Translations under genes and position numbers: made by a program | DNA from: Eucalyptus grandis | Taxonomy: Eukaryota > Streptophyta > Magnoliopsida > Myrtales > Myrtaceae | DNA: 64,000 nt | Direction of reading: 5' to 3' | Assembly: GCF_016545825.1 (NCBI RefSeq) | Contig: NC_052616.1 | Span: 39,271,871-39,335,870, forward strand | Notes under the pieces: model-generated | What the model saw: only the letters and a program-made list of their open reading frames with translations | Databases searched by the model: none | What the model was told of the DNA's origin: nothing | Part shown: piece after piece, positions 13,527-24,296 of the stretch | Position numbering within the stretch: position 1 is the first letter of the stretch | Layout of the letters: each line of letters begins with the position of its first letter

Positions 13527-13738
13527 TCCGACATTTTATAAAATCCTTAAGAACAAGTTGGTGGGAGAATATGAGGTGGATCCCTACCTCGCAACTATCT
13601 CGAATTGAAGTTTCTAGCTCATATTTGGCTTGCCATTGATGCATCTCGATAGCATTTTTGTTCTCACCATCAACCCCATCGGGATTGCATTACAGCTCAT
13701 CTACATATGGATTTTCTATTACTATGGTCCAACCCAGC
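13527..13738 (+). pseudogene. SWEET exon fragment, extended copy with 3' splice site
   Basis: A pyrimidine-rich tract ending TTTCGCAG precedes the frame [20 protein letters not shown]. After an in-frame TGA at the usual Leu-Asn-Cys cysteine, the frame continues GLPLMHLDSIFVLTINPIGI and ALQLIYIWIFYYYG. This is the canonical end of the second helix and the third helix of an MtN3 repeat. Because the intron acceptor is retained, the fragment was captured from genomic DNA, not from mRNA. It ends at 13,738, where the GC-rich border starts with CTTTGCG. Confidence 0.85.
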
Positions 13739-13872
13739 TTTGCGTGTGGAGGAAGGAGTGATGGCGGTGCGTCCATGCCTCGGTCCTTGGATGTGCATAG
13801 AACATGCATCCCTGGGTCTCCGAATGTGCTCACCTTGGTCCCTAGACATGCGCAAGGAGGGGCATCTCTCTT

Positions 13873-13916
13873 GTCCCGTATCACCTAGGGAGAGAGTTCC
13901 GAGCCGCCTTATAAGG
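13873..13916 (+). promoter_or_regulatory. snRNA-type USE-TATA motif in block C
   Basis: GTCCCGTATCA (13,873-13,883) is followed, after a 26-nt spacer, by TATAAGG (13,910-13,916). The plant snRNA upstream sequence element is RTCCCACATCG, so this is a degenerate match; the spacing is that of Pol III-type plant U6 and U3 genes. The same motif pair recurs in the clean C blocks across the array as GTCCTGTATCA or GTCCCGTATCA. Motif resemblance is seen; activity is inference. Confidence 0.5.
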
Positions 13917-14094
13917 TAATGGGACCTCTAATTGTACACACACGTTTTCTTGGGGTAGTACGGGCTGCCCTAAGAAATGCGTAGTGTTCAAAGCGGACAA
14001 TATGTGTACAGCCCTGAAAACTTAAAGTTACGTGTTTCTTAGCACGTTGAGTGAAGCAGAAATAACATTGGCATGGCAACAAGAAAGAATTGCA

Positions 14095-15045
14095 AACCTT
14101 GAGGCACGACTTCAAGAAGCTGAGAATACTCCCAAAGAGCTTAGAGAAGAGTTGAAGGATGCTCAACATAAGTTGCAAAAGAAAGAAATCATAAATTGCA
14201 TCAAGTTAGTCAGGCTCATACAATTGGTGATACTATGAAACCTGAAGAAGTATTACGGGGAAACACATGTGATACTTCTCATTCCAAAGGAAAGTCTCGG
14301 TTCGATTCACAGATAGCATATGAAGTTTCTGGCATGAATATCAGTTTTGATAAAGTATCAATGGAAGGTAATTGTTCCTACAAAGGTCAAGCTCTCAATG
14401 ATGACTGTTGTGTTCATAACTGTAGTTTTTTTGTCCCAGTGATGAGAAGGAAAGAGGCTAACCTTAGGGGAAACAGGTGCAGTCCGAGACTGCAGGCATT
14501 GGAAAAGAATTCGTCTGCATAACTGTCTTTCTCTGGACAAGAGGAGAATGTTGAACATGGGACATTCGGTGGGGAAAGAGAAGGCAAAGTGTCAACTGCG
14601 GTATCCAACCTCCTGATGGATAAGAAGTATGGGAGGAAGAGGGGGGCCTTTGCAATGAAAGTGACAAAAGAGGACTGCAATGAGGTCATTAAAACCGTTG
14701 TAAGAAAAAGAAAAAGAACTCCTGGTTGCAGAAGAAAAAATACCTCATAAGGGAAGCAGCATGACCCTACTTTGACAATGCAACGAGCAACTAATGTTTT
14801 TTCCTTTGAAACTTCTAACGAATCTCATCCACCATGCAGACCATATTCACCTTCAAAAGCAGCTAAAGTTACGGAAAAATCGGATGCTTTGGTTACTAGT
14901 AAAGATGCTAAGCTTGTTAAATGTGGTATTATGGTGGATGCAACTAACAGAAGTAAGACGCAGAGTGGTGCACGTTCTACATACGTCCGAGGATCAAGGC
15001 GCGGACACACCGCCATCCCTCCTGCTTGCACAAAGCCAATAAACC
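14095..15045 (+). pseudogene. Coiled-coil gene fragment through block B, longest readable copy
   Basis: After the frameshift near 14,175 the +1 frame reads on through a Ser/Asn-rich region and a basic tail (VIKTVVRKRKRTPGCRRK, around 14,690-14,735) to a stop. A second open stretch with the motif SNESHPPCRPYSPSK starts near 14,815 and ends at the GC-rich border at about 14,977. Together they suggest adjacent parts of one source gene. The frameshifts, stops and array context argue against function. The parent gene should exist elsewhere in this genome; its identity is unknown to me. Confidence 0.5.
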
Positions 15046-15612
15046 ACCATCTATATCTATTTGTTTCGTAGTCTGACATTTTATAAAATCCTTCAAAACA
15101 AGTTGGTGGGAGAATATGAGGTGGATCCCTACCTCGCAACTGTCTCGAATTGAAGTTTCTGGCTCATATTTGGCTTGCTATTCATGCATTCCAATAGCAT
15201 TTTTGTTCTCCCCATCAACCTCATCGAGATTGCATTATAGCTCATCTACATAGGGATTTTCTATTACTATGCTCCAAACCAGCAAAGAGCATATGCTCGA
15301 TATTCATTGATTCATTCATATTTCTTATCTAGGTTCTTTGAGATTTACCTTTAAAATTGTCTTATTGATAGCTATTCTATCTATACCATGATATTTGAAT
15401 AGAAATCTATTGATAAATGTTCTACTTATGCATGTTGGCACTCCAATGTCCAAAAACTTAATTCTACAAACATTTATTCTATCCTAGGCACGTTGACAAA
15501 CTTCTGAATATTACAATTAATTATTTCTTTTTGGCAGAAGAAGGTGATTTATTGGCTTTGCGCAGGGAGGAGGGATGACAATGCGTTCGCGCCTTAGTCC
15601 CCGAACGTGCAC
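14977..15612. repeat. Inverted GC-rich borders around the SWEET fragment
   Basis: The left arm (14,977-15,038) runs from about CGTCCGAGGATCAAGGCGCG to CACAAAGCCA. The right arm (15,553-15,612) begins TGGCTTTGCGCAGGGAGG and is an imperfect reverse complement of the left arm over about 60 bp. The same arrangement recurs around the 13.5-kb copy (left arm about 13,436-13,498, right arm from 13,736). The SWEET fragment thus lies inside an inverted repeat, as in transposons that carry gene fragments. Confidence 0.7.
15072..15552 (+). pseudogene. SWEET fragment with exon, intron and start of next exon
   Basis: The exon begins after TTTGTTTCGTAG and reads to roughly 15,285, with stop codons in the SNSIFVLPINLIEIAL region. 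An AT-rich intron-like stretch follows and ends in TTTTTGGCAG at 15,537. Then comes AAGAAGGTGATTTATTGGC, which reads KKVIYWL, as expected for the start of the following SWEET exon. This is the most complete captured copy and confirms a genomic source. It is bounded left and right by inverted GC-rich sequences (14,977-15,038 and 15,553-15,612). Confidence 0.75.
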
Positions 15613-16310
15613 AGAACGTGCGCCCCTCGATGCTCGAACGTACGTAGGGAGGGGCATGTCTCTAGTCCCATATCACCTAGTGTGGCACCCCTCGATGGCC
15701 CTTGATTCGTTAGGGTCGCCACAGTTCGCTTACATTTCCCTTTCCCTAATAACATGTCACTCTGATACAACTTCAATTGCAGTGGGTCCATATAACCTGG
15801 GGGTTTACATTTTTTAGATCGGTCCCTTGCGCAATTCATATAACGGAAGCATATCCAACAACTCCCTTCCCTATATTCAGAAAATGATGCACACCAACTA
15901 AACATTTATAGGTAAAAGCCGAATACTTTTATTTACTTAAACCAGATGGACATCATTCATCGGTACATCAAAATGCCATGGTTTTCTATACATGGCTATA
16001 CTTCAACAGATGACTGACATCTCCTCCAACAATCGTATACTTAAAGTCCATTGATCAATGTCGGCGTCCAAAAGTTTATTCATTTGCTATCCTCCTTCTC
16101 GCGGTCATATCCAACCACTTGATCCATCTACTGGTGGCAGTGGCAGTAGGGGAATCTTATCTAGTCTGAAATGTTAATCCCCAAAAGGGGTAAGTACAAC
16201 CACTCAGCAGTAAAGATCCACCAAACTACTCATTGCATCATACAGAACAATCAAGGTATCATAACAAAGCACGTATCATTCATGCATTCAAGCATAACTT
16301 ACCTTGCAGC

Positions 16311-16560
16311 CATGCATATGTCATCATGTCATATGTGCATATACCATCATACATTCATCATCAAGCATTCATGCATATATCACCATGCCATATGTGCATA
16401 TACCACCATGCACTCATCATCAAGCATTCATGCATATATCACCATGCCATATGTGCATATACTACTATGCACTCATCATCAAGCATTCGTGCATATCCAT
16501 GCCATATGTGCATATACCGCCATGCAATCATATATATCTCACCATGCCATCGTGCATATA
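16311..16560 (+). repeat. 59-bp minisatellite inside the solo LTR
   Basis: CATGCATAT-led copies start at 16,311, 16,370 and 16,429 (period 59), each containing CCATATGTGCATATAC and ending CATCATCAAGCATT. A shortened fourth copy with a related tail runs to about 16,560. Open reading frames here are a by-product of the repeat. Confidence 0.85.
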
Positions 16561-17704
16561 TCACCATGATTCATATCATTCATGCTATCAAGCATACATC
16601 ACCATGAGATCCATTCATGCCTTCATGATCGCATTTTCAATATCAAATAGTATTAATTTATTTCATAAGCAGATCGTGCATCATGCAATTGCATACACCT
16701 ATGCATATGATTCATTTTCAATTCTTATCTTTCACAAGGATCTCATCATTTTTTCTTCCCATGAACCCATGTTTGCATCCCACAATTTATCGCTCGCATC
16801 CAACTAGGCATCGCGAGGAACCTCCAAGCATGTATTCAAAATACAACCATGCATCCGGCACCCCCACATTTCGGGCATCTCGTATTCTAACTGGCATCAC
16901 GAGGTATCCCCTCGACACACACCTCCGAGGCTTCCGAGATTACGTACTATATACCACCGGGCATCTCGAAACTCCCGAGGACATTCGGGCATGTATCGTA
17001 ATACAACCGGGCATCTGGCACCCCCACATTATGGACATCCCAACACTCTCGGGGCATCGTCGGCTCACACCTCCGACAGTGTCATCATCATCATAATTTG
17101 TATTCACATTTATGTCTCAATATCAACATGGCACATGATGTAATAATGCCAATGATTGGAATCAGCCTTTTTAAAATCATATAATATGCATTGGGAAAAA
17201 TATTATTTGATGCAATGGTTTTGAGAAACTTTATTGAATTCATGAAAATCCATAAATCTTTTGATGTCATATGATATGCATGAATGTCACCACATGATTG
17301 CATGAATAATAATCCAAGATATCACAATTTATCTAGTAGATCAATAACCTGTAAATAGAACAGCTTTTTAGCTTAAACAGAATGGGTGTTGTTTATGAAA
17401 AATTTTGGAAAATTAGTAAACGATGGAAATTAATTCTGAAAATTTAACACATTGTAAATAAGATCTAAGAAAACATATTTTGTGAAAAACACCATATCAA
17501 ACAAGGCTTCACAGAATACGTACAGGTCCATGCATCACCGAAAAAAGGATTTTAACATCATACATGCACAGTTTTGAAAACAATTTCGATTAAACCCTTA
17601 AATAAACTCAGAAAATTCTGAAATTTTGACATGTTGTATTTAAGACCTAGAGGTACAAGTTTCATCAAGAAATCATAGTCCAATTCGTTATTTATTAAAA
17701 GGTA

Positions 17705-18217
17705 GGGTTAATACCTTGAAAAACCCCAAACTGATACACTTGTGACAAATTTACCCTAAACTATTTTTTTTACCACAAAAAACCCTAAACTAGTATACCT
17801 TTGACAAATTTACCCCAAACTGGTACACTTGTAATAAATTTATCCTCAGTTAGTTTTTGTTAAATTTTACCGTTAAAATATTAAGTTAAATGACATGTGA
17901 CAGTTGATTGATATACCAATTTGGGATTTTACGCTCCATTTGTCATAGTTTACAATTTTTGTAATTTTTTTGGTGATATTAATCTAATTTAGCGGAGGGT
18001 ATATTTGTCACAAATTTATCAATTCGGGGTTTTTTATGGTCGAATAAATTAGTTTTGGGTAAATTTGTCATAAATGTACAAGTTTAAGGTTTTTATGGTT
18101 AGTCGGGGTAAATTTGTCGCGGGTGTGCCAGGTTTGGAGTTTTTTATGGTAAAAAAAATAGTTTGGGGTAGATTTGTCACAAGTGTACCAGTTTGGGGTT
18201 TTTCAGGGTATTAACCC
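17705..18217. mobile_element. Foldback MITE, 513 bp, TSD TA, nested in the solo LTR
   Basis: The left end GGGTTAATACCTTGAAAAAC is matched by the reverse complement of the right end (GTATTAACCC at 18,208-18,217), and similarity continues for most of the element. TA flanks both sides (17,703-17,704 and 18,218-18,219). Long arms plus TA duplication fit a Tc1/mariner-type (Stowaway-like) non-autonomous element. Its interior consists of repeats of an AAATTTACCCCAAACT-like motif. No transposase is present. Confidence 0.8.
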
Positions 18218-19724
18218 TAAAAGATAAAATCAATTTACTTTTCCTATTCTCTATATCGTTTTCCAGATCTACCCATGTTGAAGAAAAAAATCGTTTCCTT
18301 GGTCATTATTGATCCATTTACTCTGAAATTTCAGTATGTTGTTCCTCATAATATTACCTACAACTTTCATTAAAGACACACGATCAAATTTTAACTGTAT
18401 GATTTTATAAAAATCCCAAAATCATATTAGGTTGAAGCAGCGTTTTCCCAGATCCAGTTCCTTCAAAAGACAACGATTTCACCAATCTATTTTTGTTCAT
18501 TTCCTATAAATTTTTTTTATGTTCTACCTCTGGATGTCCTTTACAACTTTTGTTAAGAAATCAAAGTGAAATTTCAACAAGAAGGTTACTTTACAGACCA
18601 CGAAACCACTGAAGGTCACCACGATGAATTTCAGATCTAGTCTCTCCAAAGAAAAATCATTTCACTAACCATTTCTTGTTCGTTTTGCCTCAAATTTTAA
18701 TATGTTGTTCTTCAAGGTGTTCTCTAAAACTTTTTTGAAGAAATAGATTAAAGATTCCGACTAAAAAGTCACATGCAACACACAAACTCAAGAATGGTCA
18801 AACTGGTCTCTCCAGAAACAGCATGCATGGCCAACGAATCTCTCTCCATAGCTCCGAAATTTCATCCCATCTACCACAACTAGGACTTACCATCTACTAC
18901 ACATACACACAGCAATGTAAATGGTAGGTTTTAGAACTTCACTTGCCTCAAATCAAAGGAAAACACAACAAGAACGACAGTGGGACTAGGCGGGCTCGAC
19001 GGCGTCTCCTCTTCCTCTCTTCCTCTCTTTCTCCCTTTTGGTTTCCTCTCAAACTCTCTCTTGGTCTCACTCTCTCTTTCTCTTGGCAACCATCTCTCTC
19101 TCAATCTGCCCTCTTCTCTCTCCCCTTTTCTTCCTTTCACCCTCATGATTACTAGGTAATCATTTGATTTGCATGAAGATTGACACTTGGATAACCCTTC
19201 ATGCCACTTGTTTCATCTCCCTCGCCGCTTGTCATTTTTCATGCAAGTTGATGGGCCTCCTTTGGGCCGGGCTTCTTCTCCTTTGGTCGATAGCCCCTTG
19301 GGGGCTTCTTGGGCCGGGCCTCTTGGCCCACTTTGGGTCCAACACATTTGAGTCTAAAGTCCAACTTAAATGGCCCAAGTTTATTTTTTATTTTTTTAAT
19401 AATACATCTTAATCCTCATTTAAATAAATGCCTAATTGCATAATAAAATGGCCAAAAGACTTTGTGACATTAATCCATAAAATCAAATCTATAAAGTGCA
19501 TAGTCAAGAACAAAGTCTTCTTTATCAAATAGCACCAACATTGATCATCCTTTAACATAAGATGTATTTCTACCCAAATAATTCTCCATTAAAATACTCG
19601 GCATTAACCTATTAAAATTCTTTGGTCCAAAGGCCATAACATAAATCAATAACACTTCCATCACCTATACATGGTTCTTGGTATATCTAGGGGTTGTCAT
19701 GAAATTTTGGGATGCCACACCTAG

Positions 19725-20290
19725 GGAGGGAGTTCTGGGCCGCCTTATAAGGCAATGGGACCTCTAATTGTACACGCGCGTTTTCTTGGGATAGTATGCA
19801 CTGCCTTGAGAAACACGCAATGTTCAAAGCGGACAACATATGTACAACCCTTAACACTAAACATTACATACTTCTCAGCACATTGAGTGAAGCAGAAATA
19901 ACATCAGCATTGTAGCAACAAAGAATTGTAGACCTTGAGGCACGACTTCAGGAAGCTGATAATACTGCCAAAGAGCTCAAAGAAGAGTTGAAGGATGCTC
20001 AAGATAACTTGGAAATTGGAAGAAGTCATAAATCGCATCAAGTTAGTCAAGCTCATACAATTGGTGATACTATGAAACCTGAAGAAGTATTAGGGGGAAA
20101 CATATGTGATACTTCTCATTCCGAAGGATAGTCTCGGTCCGATTCACAGACAGCATATGAAGTTTCTGGCATTAATATCAGTGGAAGGTAATTGCTCATG
20201 TAAAGGTCAAGCTCTCAATGAGGACTGATGTGTTCATAACAGTAGTTTTTTTGTCACGGTAATGAGAGGGAAAGAGGTTAAGCTCATCGG
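19725..20290 (+). repeat. Right end of the array (block C remnant and diverged block A)
   Basis: After the solo LTR, block C resumes (GGGCCGCCTTATAAGG), followed by a diverged block A with anchor at 19,931 and many substitutions and deletions. Similarity stops near 20,290 after GAGAGGGAAAGAGGTTAAGCTC. This copy is the most diverged, as expected for the array edge. Confidence 0.8.
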
Positions 20291-23193
20291 GCGGAATTGT
20301 GCTATGACGGCCAATATAGGTCCTTGTTGCTACACAATTGACTAAGGGAGTGTGAGCTAATCTTTCGTACAGAAAGACACTATGGTTTGGCTCCTATATT
20401 GGTTTCTTTCCTCCCCGAATGGGCTCAGTTGGTTTAACTTTAGACTCTACCGAACCCAACAAAAAGGAAAAATCATAAATGTAGAAGTTACACTGCAGAC
20501 ATTCCATGCATTACGCTCCACAAATGAAATATACCAACTCCAAGATTCAGTCTTGATCACTGTATTGCATTGACAAATGGGCCTTACATTGCAAGCAAGA
20601 AGAAGATGCAAGAATTGAAAAACCATGAAGCAAAAATCAAAACTTTGTTAAATAATGCAGTCTGAACTCAAGAATTGAACAACAAAAAATCCCTAATTTC
20701 CTATTTTGTTCGTCGTATCGCTCTATTTCTCAGAGGCTTACAAAACCCCTCCCTAACAAAAGCATGGAAGAATCTCCAAGACAACATCTAGTTCATCACT
20801 TGACTAGATAACAACATTTTAGAGTTTTAAAATAGGTCTAACACAAACATGCTCATACTAGCCCCAAACTTCCATGATTGGTTGTGTAATTGACATGAGA
20901 AATTCTTGCCTCATCATACGCTATTTAAAAAGGTTTAAGAGTGCCTACCTTTGTTATTCTCAATTCAATGATGAATCGAGCGCTTCGGCCTTCTATCTTA
21001 CTCTGGTGATTACACATAATGGCCAAGGATTGCTTAGTGATTAGCTGAAATGAACACATTGAGTCAAGGTAAGAATCGGATTAAATAAGCTATAAATGAA
21101 CTCAAGCAAAAGTTGAGAAAAGATTAAGAGCTCTAACAGCCATTTTGCTTGAGCTTCGATCACAGCGACCTCAAGGAAATGCGGAGGGTAACGTCGCGAG
21201 GCTCGAGACACCAGAGGAGGTCGCCAAATTGCTGATTGAGCCGCCGAAGTCACCGGACCGTGCTCTAACGCTTGAGGCTGAAGGAGGAATAAAGCCAGAT
21301 CAGAGGACTTCGGTGAGAACCGCTAGTGCTGAGACTTAAAACTGGAGAGGAGACGGCCTGATGATCGTCGAGGTAGCAGTAGCTTGCTAGAGAGAGGTGG
21401 CAGCTGGCCAGCGAAGGGGCATGTAGTGTCTCAACTGTGAGACAGACAGACAGACAGAGTTTGTCGATGAGAGTGAAAGTGGATTTAAAAATATGGCCCC
21501 CCACAATTTTGGAGAGAAAATTAATTATATAATAATCTTGCAAGTTTGAATTTGTCAAAAATTCATGTCCTCTTGATTAAAATAGCTCCCTATTGATTCA
21601 ATTATCATCGCAAGAATTAATAACATGTACCAATAGATGTTATGTCTAAAATTAATTGCTTATTCCTAAGTGAATGCTCTAATTGACTTAATCTTGATAA
21701 CTTAGATTAGTGACATGACATTAGGAGCATTTTTGTAATTTCACCCAGTTCAATCTTGTAATTTTGTGCACACGGGAGAAGGGCCAGCCGATTGGAAATG
21801 ACCAAGATTTGGCAATCGTCCCTAGAGGACCAATTCTTGCTGGCTTGAGCCAATCAAACTGGTAAAAACCCGCTTGGGCCGGTTTAGCTAATTCTCTATC
21901 CAAAAACTTGTGCAATTTAGTCCTTGGAGGGTCTAATTGTAAAGAATTTCTAACCAATTATTATAGAAATGAGCCAATTGAAAGGAAACAACCCAGTTCA
22001 ACCAAATTGAATTAATTAAACACATCAACAGCATCCCAATTGGACTAATTTGATCCAATTACCTCATGGGCAATATCAATTTCATCCTAATTGAACTGCT
22101 TTGCACAAATTGAGGGTTATCAATCAATTAATGCAATCTTTGCAATGCTCATCCTCAATTATCAAATTGATCGTAATTAAATTCAATTGACTTGACAATA
22201 AATCAATTGGTTCAATCAATTGAACTTAAGATACTCTAATGCACACAAATTGACCTTCACATGATGACAAGAGTCAAGTCTCAAGTTGAATTGAGGCCTA
22301 AGCGTCAAATTAAACTTCAATTAGTCAAATTAAACTCTAGCTTAGAATGGGTCAACTTAAGTTGCACCAATTAAAACACATTAGGTTGATTTTGCGAACC
22401 TTGAGTAATTAATCAAATCAAAGTGAATTCAAGTGAATTTGTCAAAATTGAAATCGGATTTGGGTTGTCACTAAGAAAATGGACTCATTGGCAATTTTTA
22501 ATTGCGCAAACCATGGATAATTGACTAGAATTCCTAATTAGGGCCAAAATGAAAGATTTTTATCCTCAATTTGGAATTTTGTGGCTTGAAGATTGATTGA
22601 AGGACAACCTCCGGTCAAATGTTGTAAAAGAAAATTCTTCTAAAAATGACTTGAGACAAACCGATATTATTTTTGATCAATTTTTTAACCAAAATCCATG
22701 CATTGGAAAAAATTGGTTCTTGAGCAATTTCTGTGAAATTAATAGTGCTGAAGTCAAATTAAAGACAAAAGAAGTTGATTTGAAGGTTTTGAATTTTTTC
22801 AAGTCAACATGTGATTTGACGCTAAATGTAATTACTAGGCAAATTCTAATTATTATTTTTTTCAAAAATTTACAACCCATAAGTGAAATAAAGACTATTT
22901 TTGGGTTTTTGATGCAATAAATAAGTTTTGACTTGAGGTTGACCTTTTGGTCAAAGCTTGATAAAAAGTCAATTCAAAAGTCAATGCTTTGACTTTTTGA
23001 TATTAAGATGAAAATGAAATGAAAATGAAGGGAAAATGAATGGCCAATGCAAAAGAAATGTTAAATGACTCTTTTTGTTTGAAAAATTGGTTCTGTCACG
23101 ATCGAAACTCTAATCTCAAGTGTTACCTTTAAAAATGCATTGGCTAAAAATTAAAAGTCAATATAATCTTATAGTAAAATTTGTGAATTTTAT
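20291..23193. other. AT-rich intergenic stretch, no gene recognised
   Basis: There is no reading frame that I can assign. A GC-richer pocket at 21,140-21,460 has short open frames on both strands but no recognisable domain. From about 21,700 the text is low-complexity and rich in CAATTGAATT-like words, as in decayed LTR DNA. Two CArG-like words, CCAATATAGG (20,311) and CCTATATTGG (20,393), form an inverted pair. Confidence 0.5.
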
Positions 23194-24292
23194 TTTGGGG
23201 TAAGTACACTAAGAGTGTTAAAAGTTGTGTACGGTACTCATTTTGGCACCAAAAGTTTAGTTTGGATCACTTAAGTGCCAAAAAAATTGAAAAACGATCA
23301 TTTCAACGACAATGTTAATTTGATTGACCAAAAAAAATTGACGTGACACTTTTTGCTAATTTTTGAAACTAACATGGCTCCCTAAGTAGTACAATCAGCA
23401 TTTAAACAACAAAACGATGTCATTTGGTGTCTTTCCCCCAAATAAGAACTCTAAATCCCCAAACTGAGAGAGAAAGGGAGAGAGAGTAGGCACGAGCTTC
23501 CTCCTCGTCTTCTTCCCCAAAGAACAACACTAGCACCAACACCAGCACCAGCATTGGCACCAGCACCAGCAACGGCACCAGCACCAGCACCAGCATTAGC
23601 AACGCTACACCTCCGATTCGTTTGACATTATCGACAAGCCCAAGCTTTTATCCTCCTCCTCTCCTCATCCTCCTTCTCCTTCCCCCTTCAGAAGGACCCA
23701 CTTTAGCCACTCCCTGAGTAAAGCCCATCATCTCCATCTACACCCTCTTTGTCTCCTTCACCCTCCTCATCTTCGCTCTCTCCACCTTCGACCCCCCTTT
23801 TTCTTCCTCTTCCTCTACCCTCGCTTCATATTCTTCCCACTGCTTCTTGCCCGAGCAACAACCTCAACCTCTTCTTGCTCACTTGGGCGAGCAACTACAA
23901 CGATGGCCAAGCGGTGATGGCTGAGTGACAGCAGGCGAGCGACAGTGGGCGAGTGAGCTATGGTCGATGTTGGGCAAGGATTGAATAAAGAACCTTAATT
24001 TTAGTCCCCATATGAGTTATGCAGCATTGTTTTTGTGAGACCATCCACATATGACGGCAAAACGGTGTTGTTTCTTAAGGAGGACGGAAAACAATGTCAT
24101 TTAAAAGCCAATCAACTTTCTTTTCTTTTTTTATAAAAGCCGCATAATTAATTTGGCCAGAATCTTTCACCAATGGCACCAAAGTGATCATTTTTTTTTC
24201 TAATTTGGTATTTAAGTGATCCGACAGAAACTTTTTGCATAAAAATGAGCGCCGTACACAACTTTTGGCACTTCTAGTGTACTTTCACCAAA
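23194..24292. mobile_element. Foldback transposon, about 1.1 kb, with captured-looking interior
   Basis: Left end TTTGGGGTAAGTACACTA and right-end complement TTTGGTGAAAGTACACTA are inverted repeats that continue for roughly 100-150 bp, including AAAAGTTGTGTACGG and GGATCACTTAA in both arms. TTAT flanks each side (23,190-23,193; 24,293-24,296). The interior (23,460-23,960) is C/T-rich with ACCAGC repeats and one frame with a hydrophobic stretch (IISIYTLFVSFTLLIFALST), as from the 5' part of a membrane-protein gene. No transposase is seen. A MULE-like or other foldback class is possible. Confidence 0.7.
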
Positions 24293-24296
24293 TTAT

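Larger units (their letters stand above)
12548..14094 (+). repeat. Diverged array unit, 1,547 bp
   Basis: Block order is A-B-C, but this copy differs from its left neighbours by many substitutions. Its SWEET part extends further than in the units at 10.6 and 12.0 kb, to about 13,738. In those two units the SWEET text stops abruptly at the codons following the GLPFVHP motif. This copy therefore preserves a less truncated form of the captured fragment. Confidence 0.85.
15681..19719. mobile_element. Solo LTR, 4,039 bp, TSD CCTAG
   Basis: The element starts TGTGGCACCCC and ends GATGCCACA, so its ends are TG...CA within a short inverted repeat TGTGGCA/TGCCACA. CCTAG is duplicated at 15,676-15,680 and 19,720-19,724. 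Removing the element and one CCTAG rejoins TATCACCTAG to GGAGGGAGTTCTGGGCCGCC, matching block C of other units (for example 13,881-13,906). It contains no gag-pol reading frames. A single large LTR of about 4 kb suggests a Ty3-gypsy element that lost its internal region by LTR-LTR recombination; family assignment is inference. Confidence 0.85.
1..20290 (+). repeat. Tandem array of chimeric gene-fragment units (split by a solo LTR)
   Basis: The anchor AACCTTGAGGCACGACTTC recurs, with small changes, at 1, 817, 1572, 2340, 3309, 4047, 4870, 5642, 6481, 7239, 8065, 8827, 9622, 11064, 12548, 14095 and 19931. Right of 9.6 kb the spacing is 1,442-1,547 bp and the unit is A (coiled-coil gene fragment, about 500 bp), B (about 610 bp, ending in a SWEET exon) and C (about 330 bp, GC-rich segment plus USE-TATA motif). 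Left of 9.6 kb spacing drops to 738-969 bp, with clean A and C blocks separated by hybrid segments. Units at 12.5-15.3 kb are the most diverged and longest, so they are probably older. The array runs off the left edge of the window. No unit has an uninterrupted reading frame across its blocks. Seen directly from repeated text; the functional status is inferred. Confidence 0.93.

Noticed and set aside
16171..17096. Long His/Ile-rich frames
   Set aside because: Produced by the 59-bp minisatellite and flanking repetitive LTR DNA; three overlapping frames of equal quality.
18931..19155. Arg/Glu-rich and Ser/Leu-rich frames
   Set aside because: Arise from a CT-rich low-complexity stretch inside the solo LTR.
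1..20290. CRISPR-like or satellite-centromere interpretation of the array
   Set aside because: Units are 0.75-1.55 kb with gene-derived content and no short direct repeats with unique spacers; too few copies to call a centromeric satellite.
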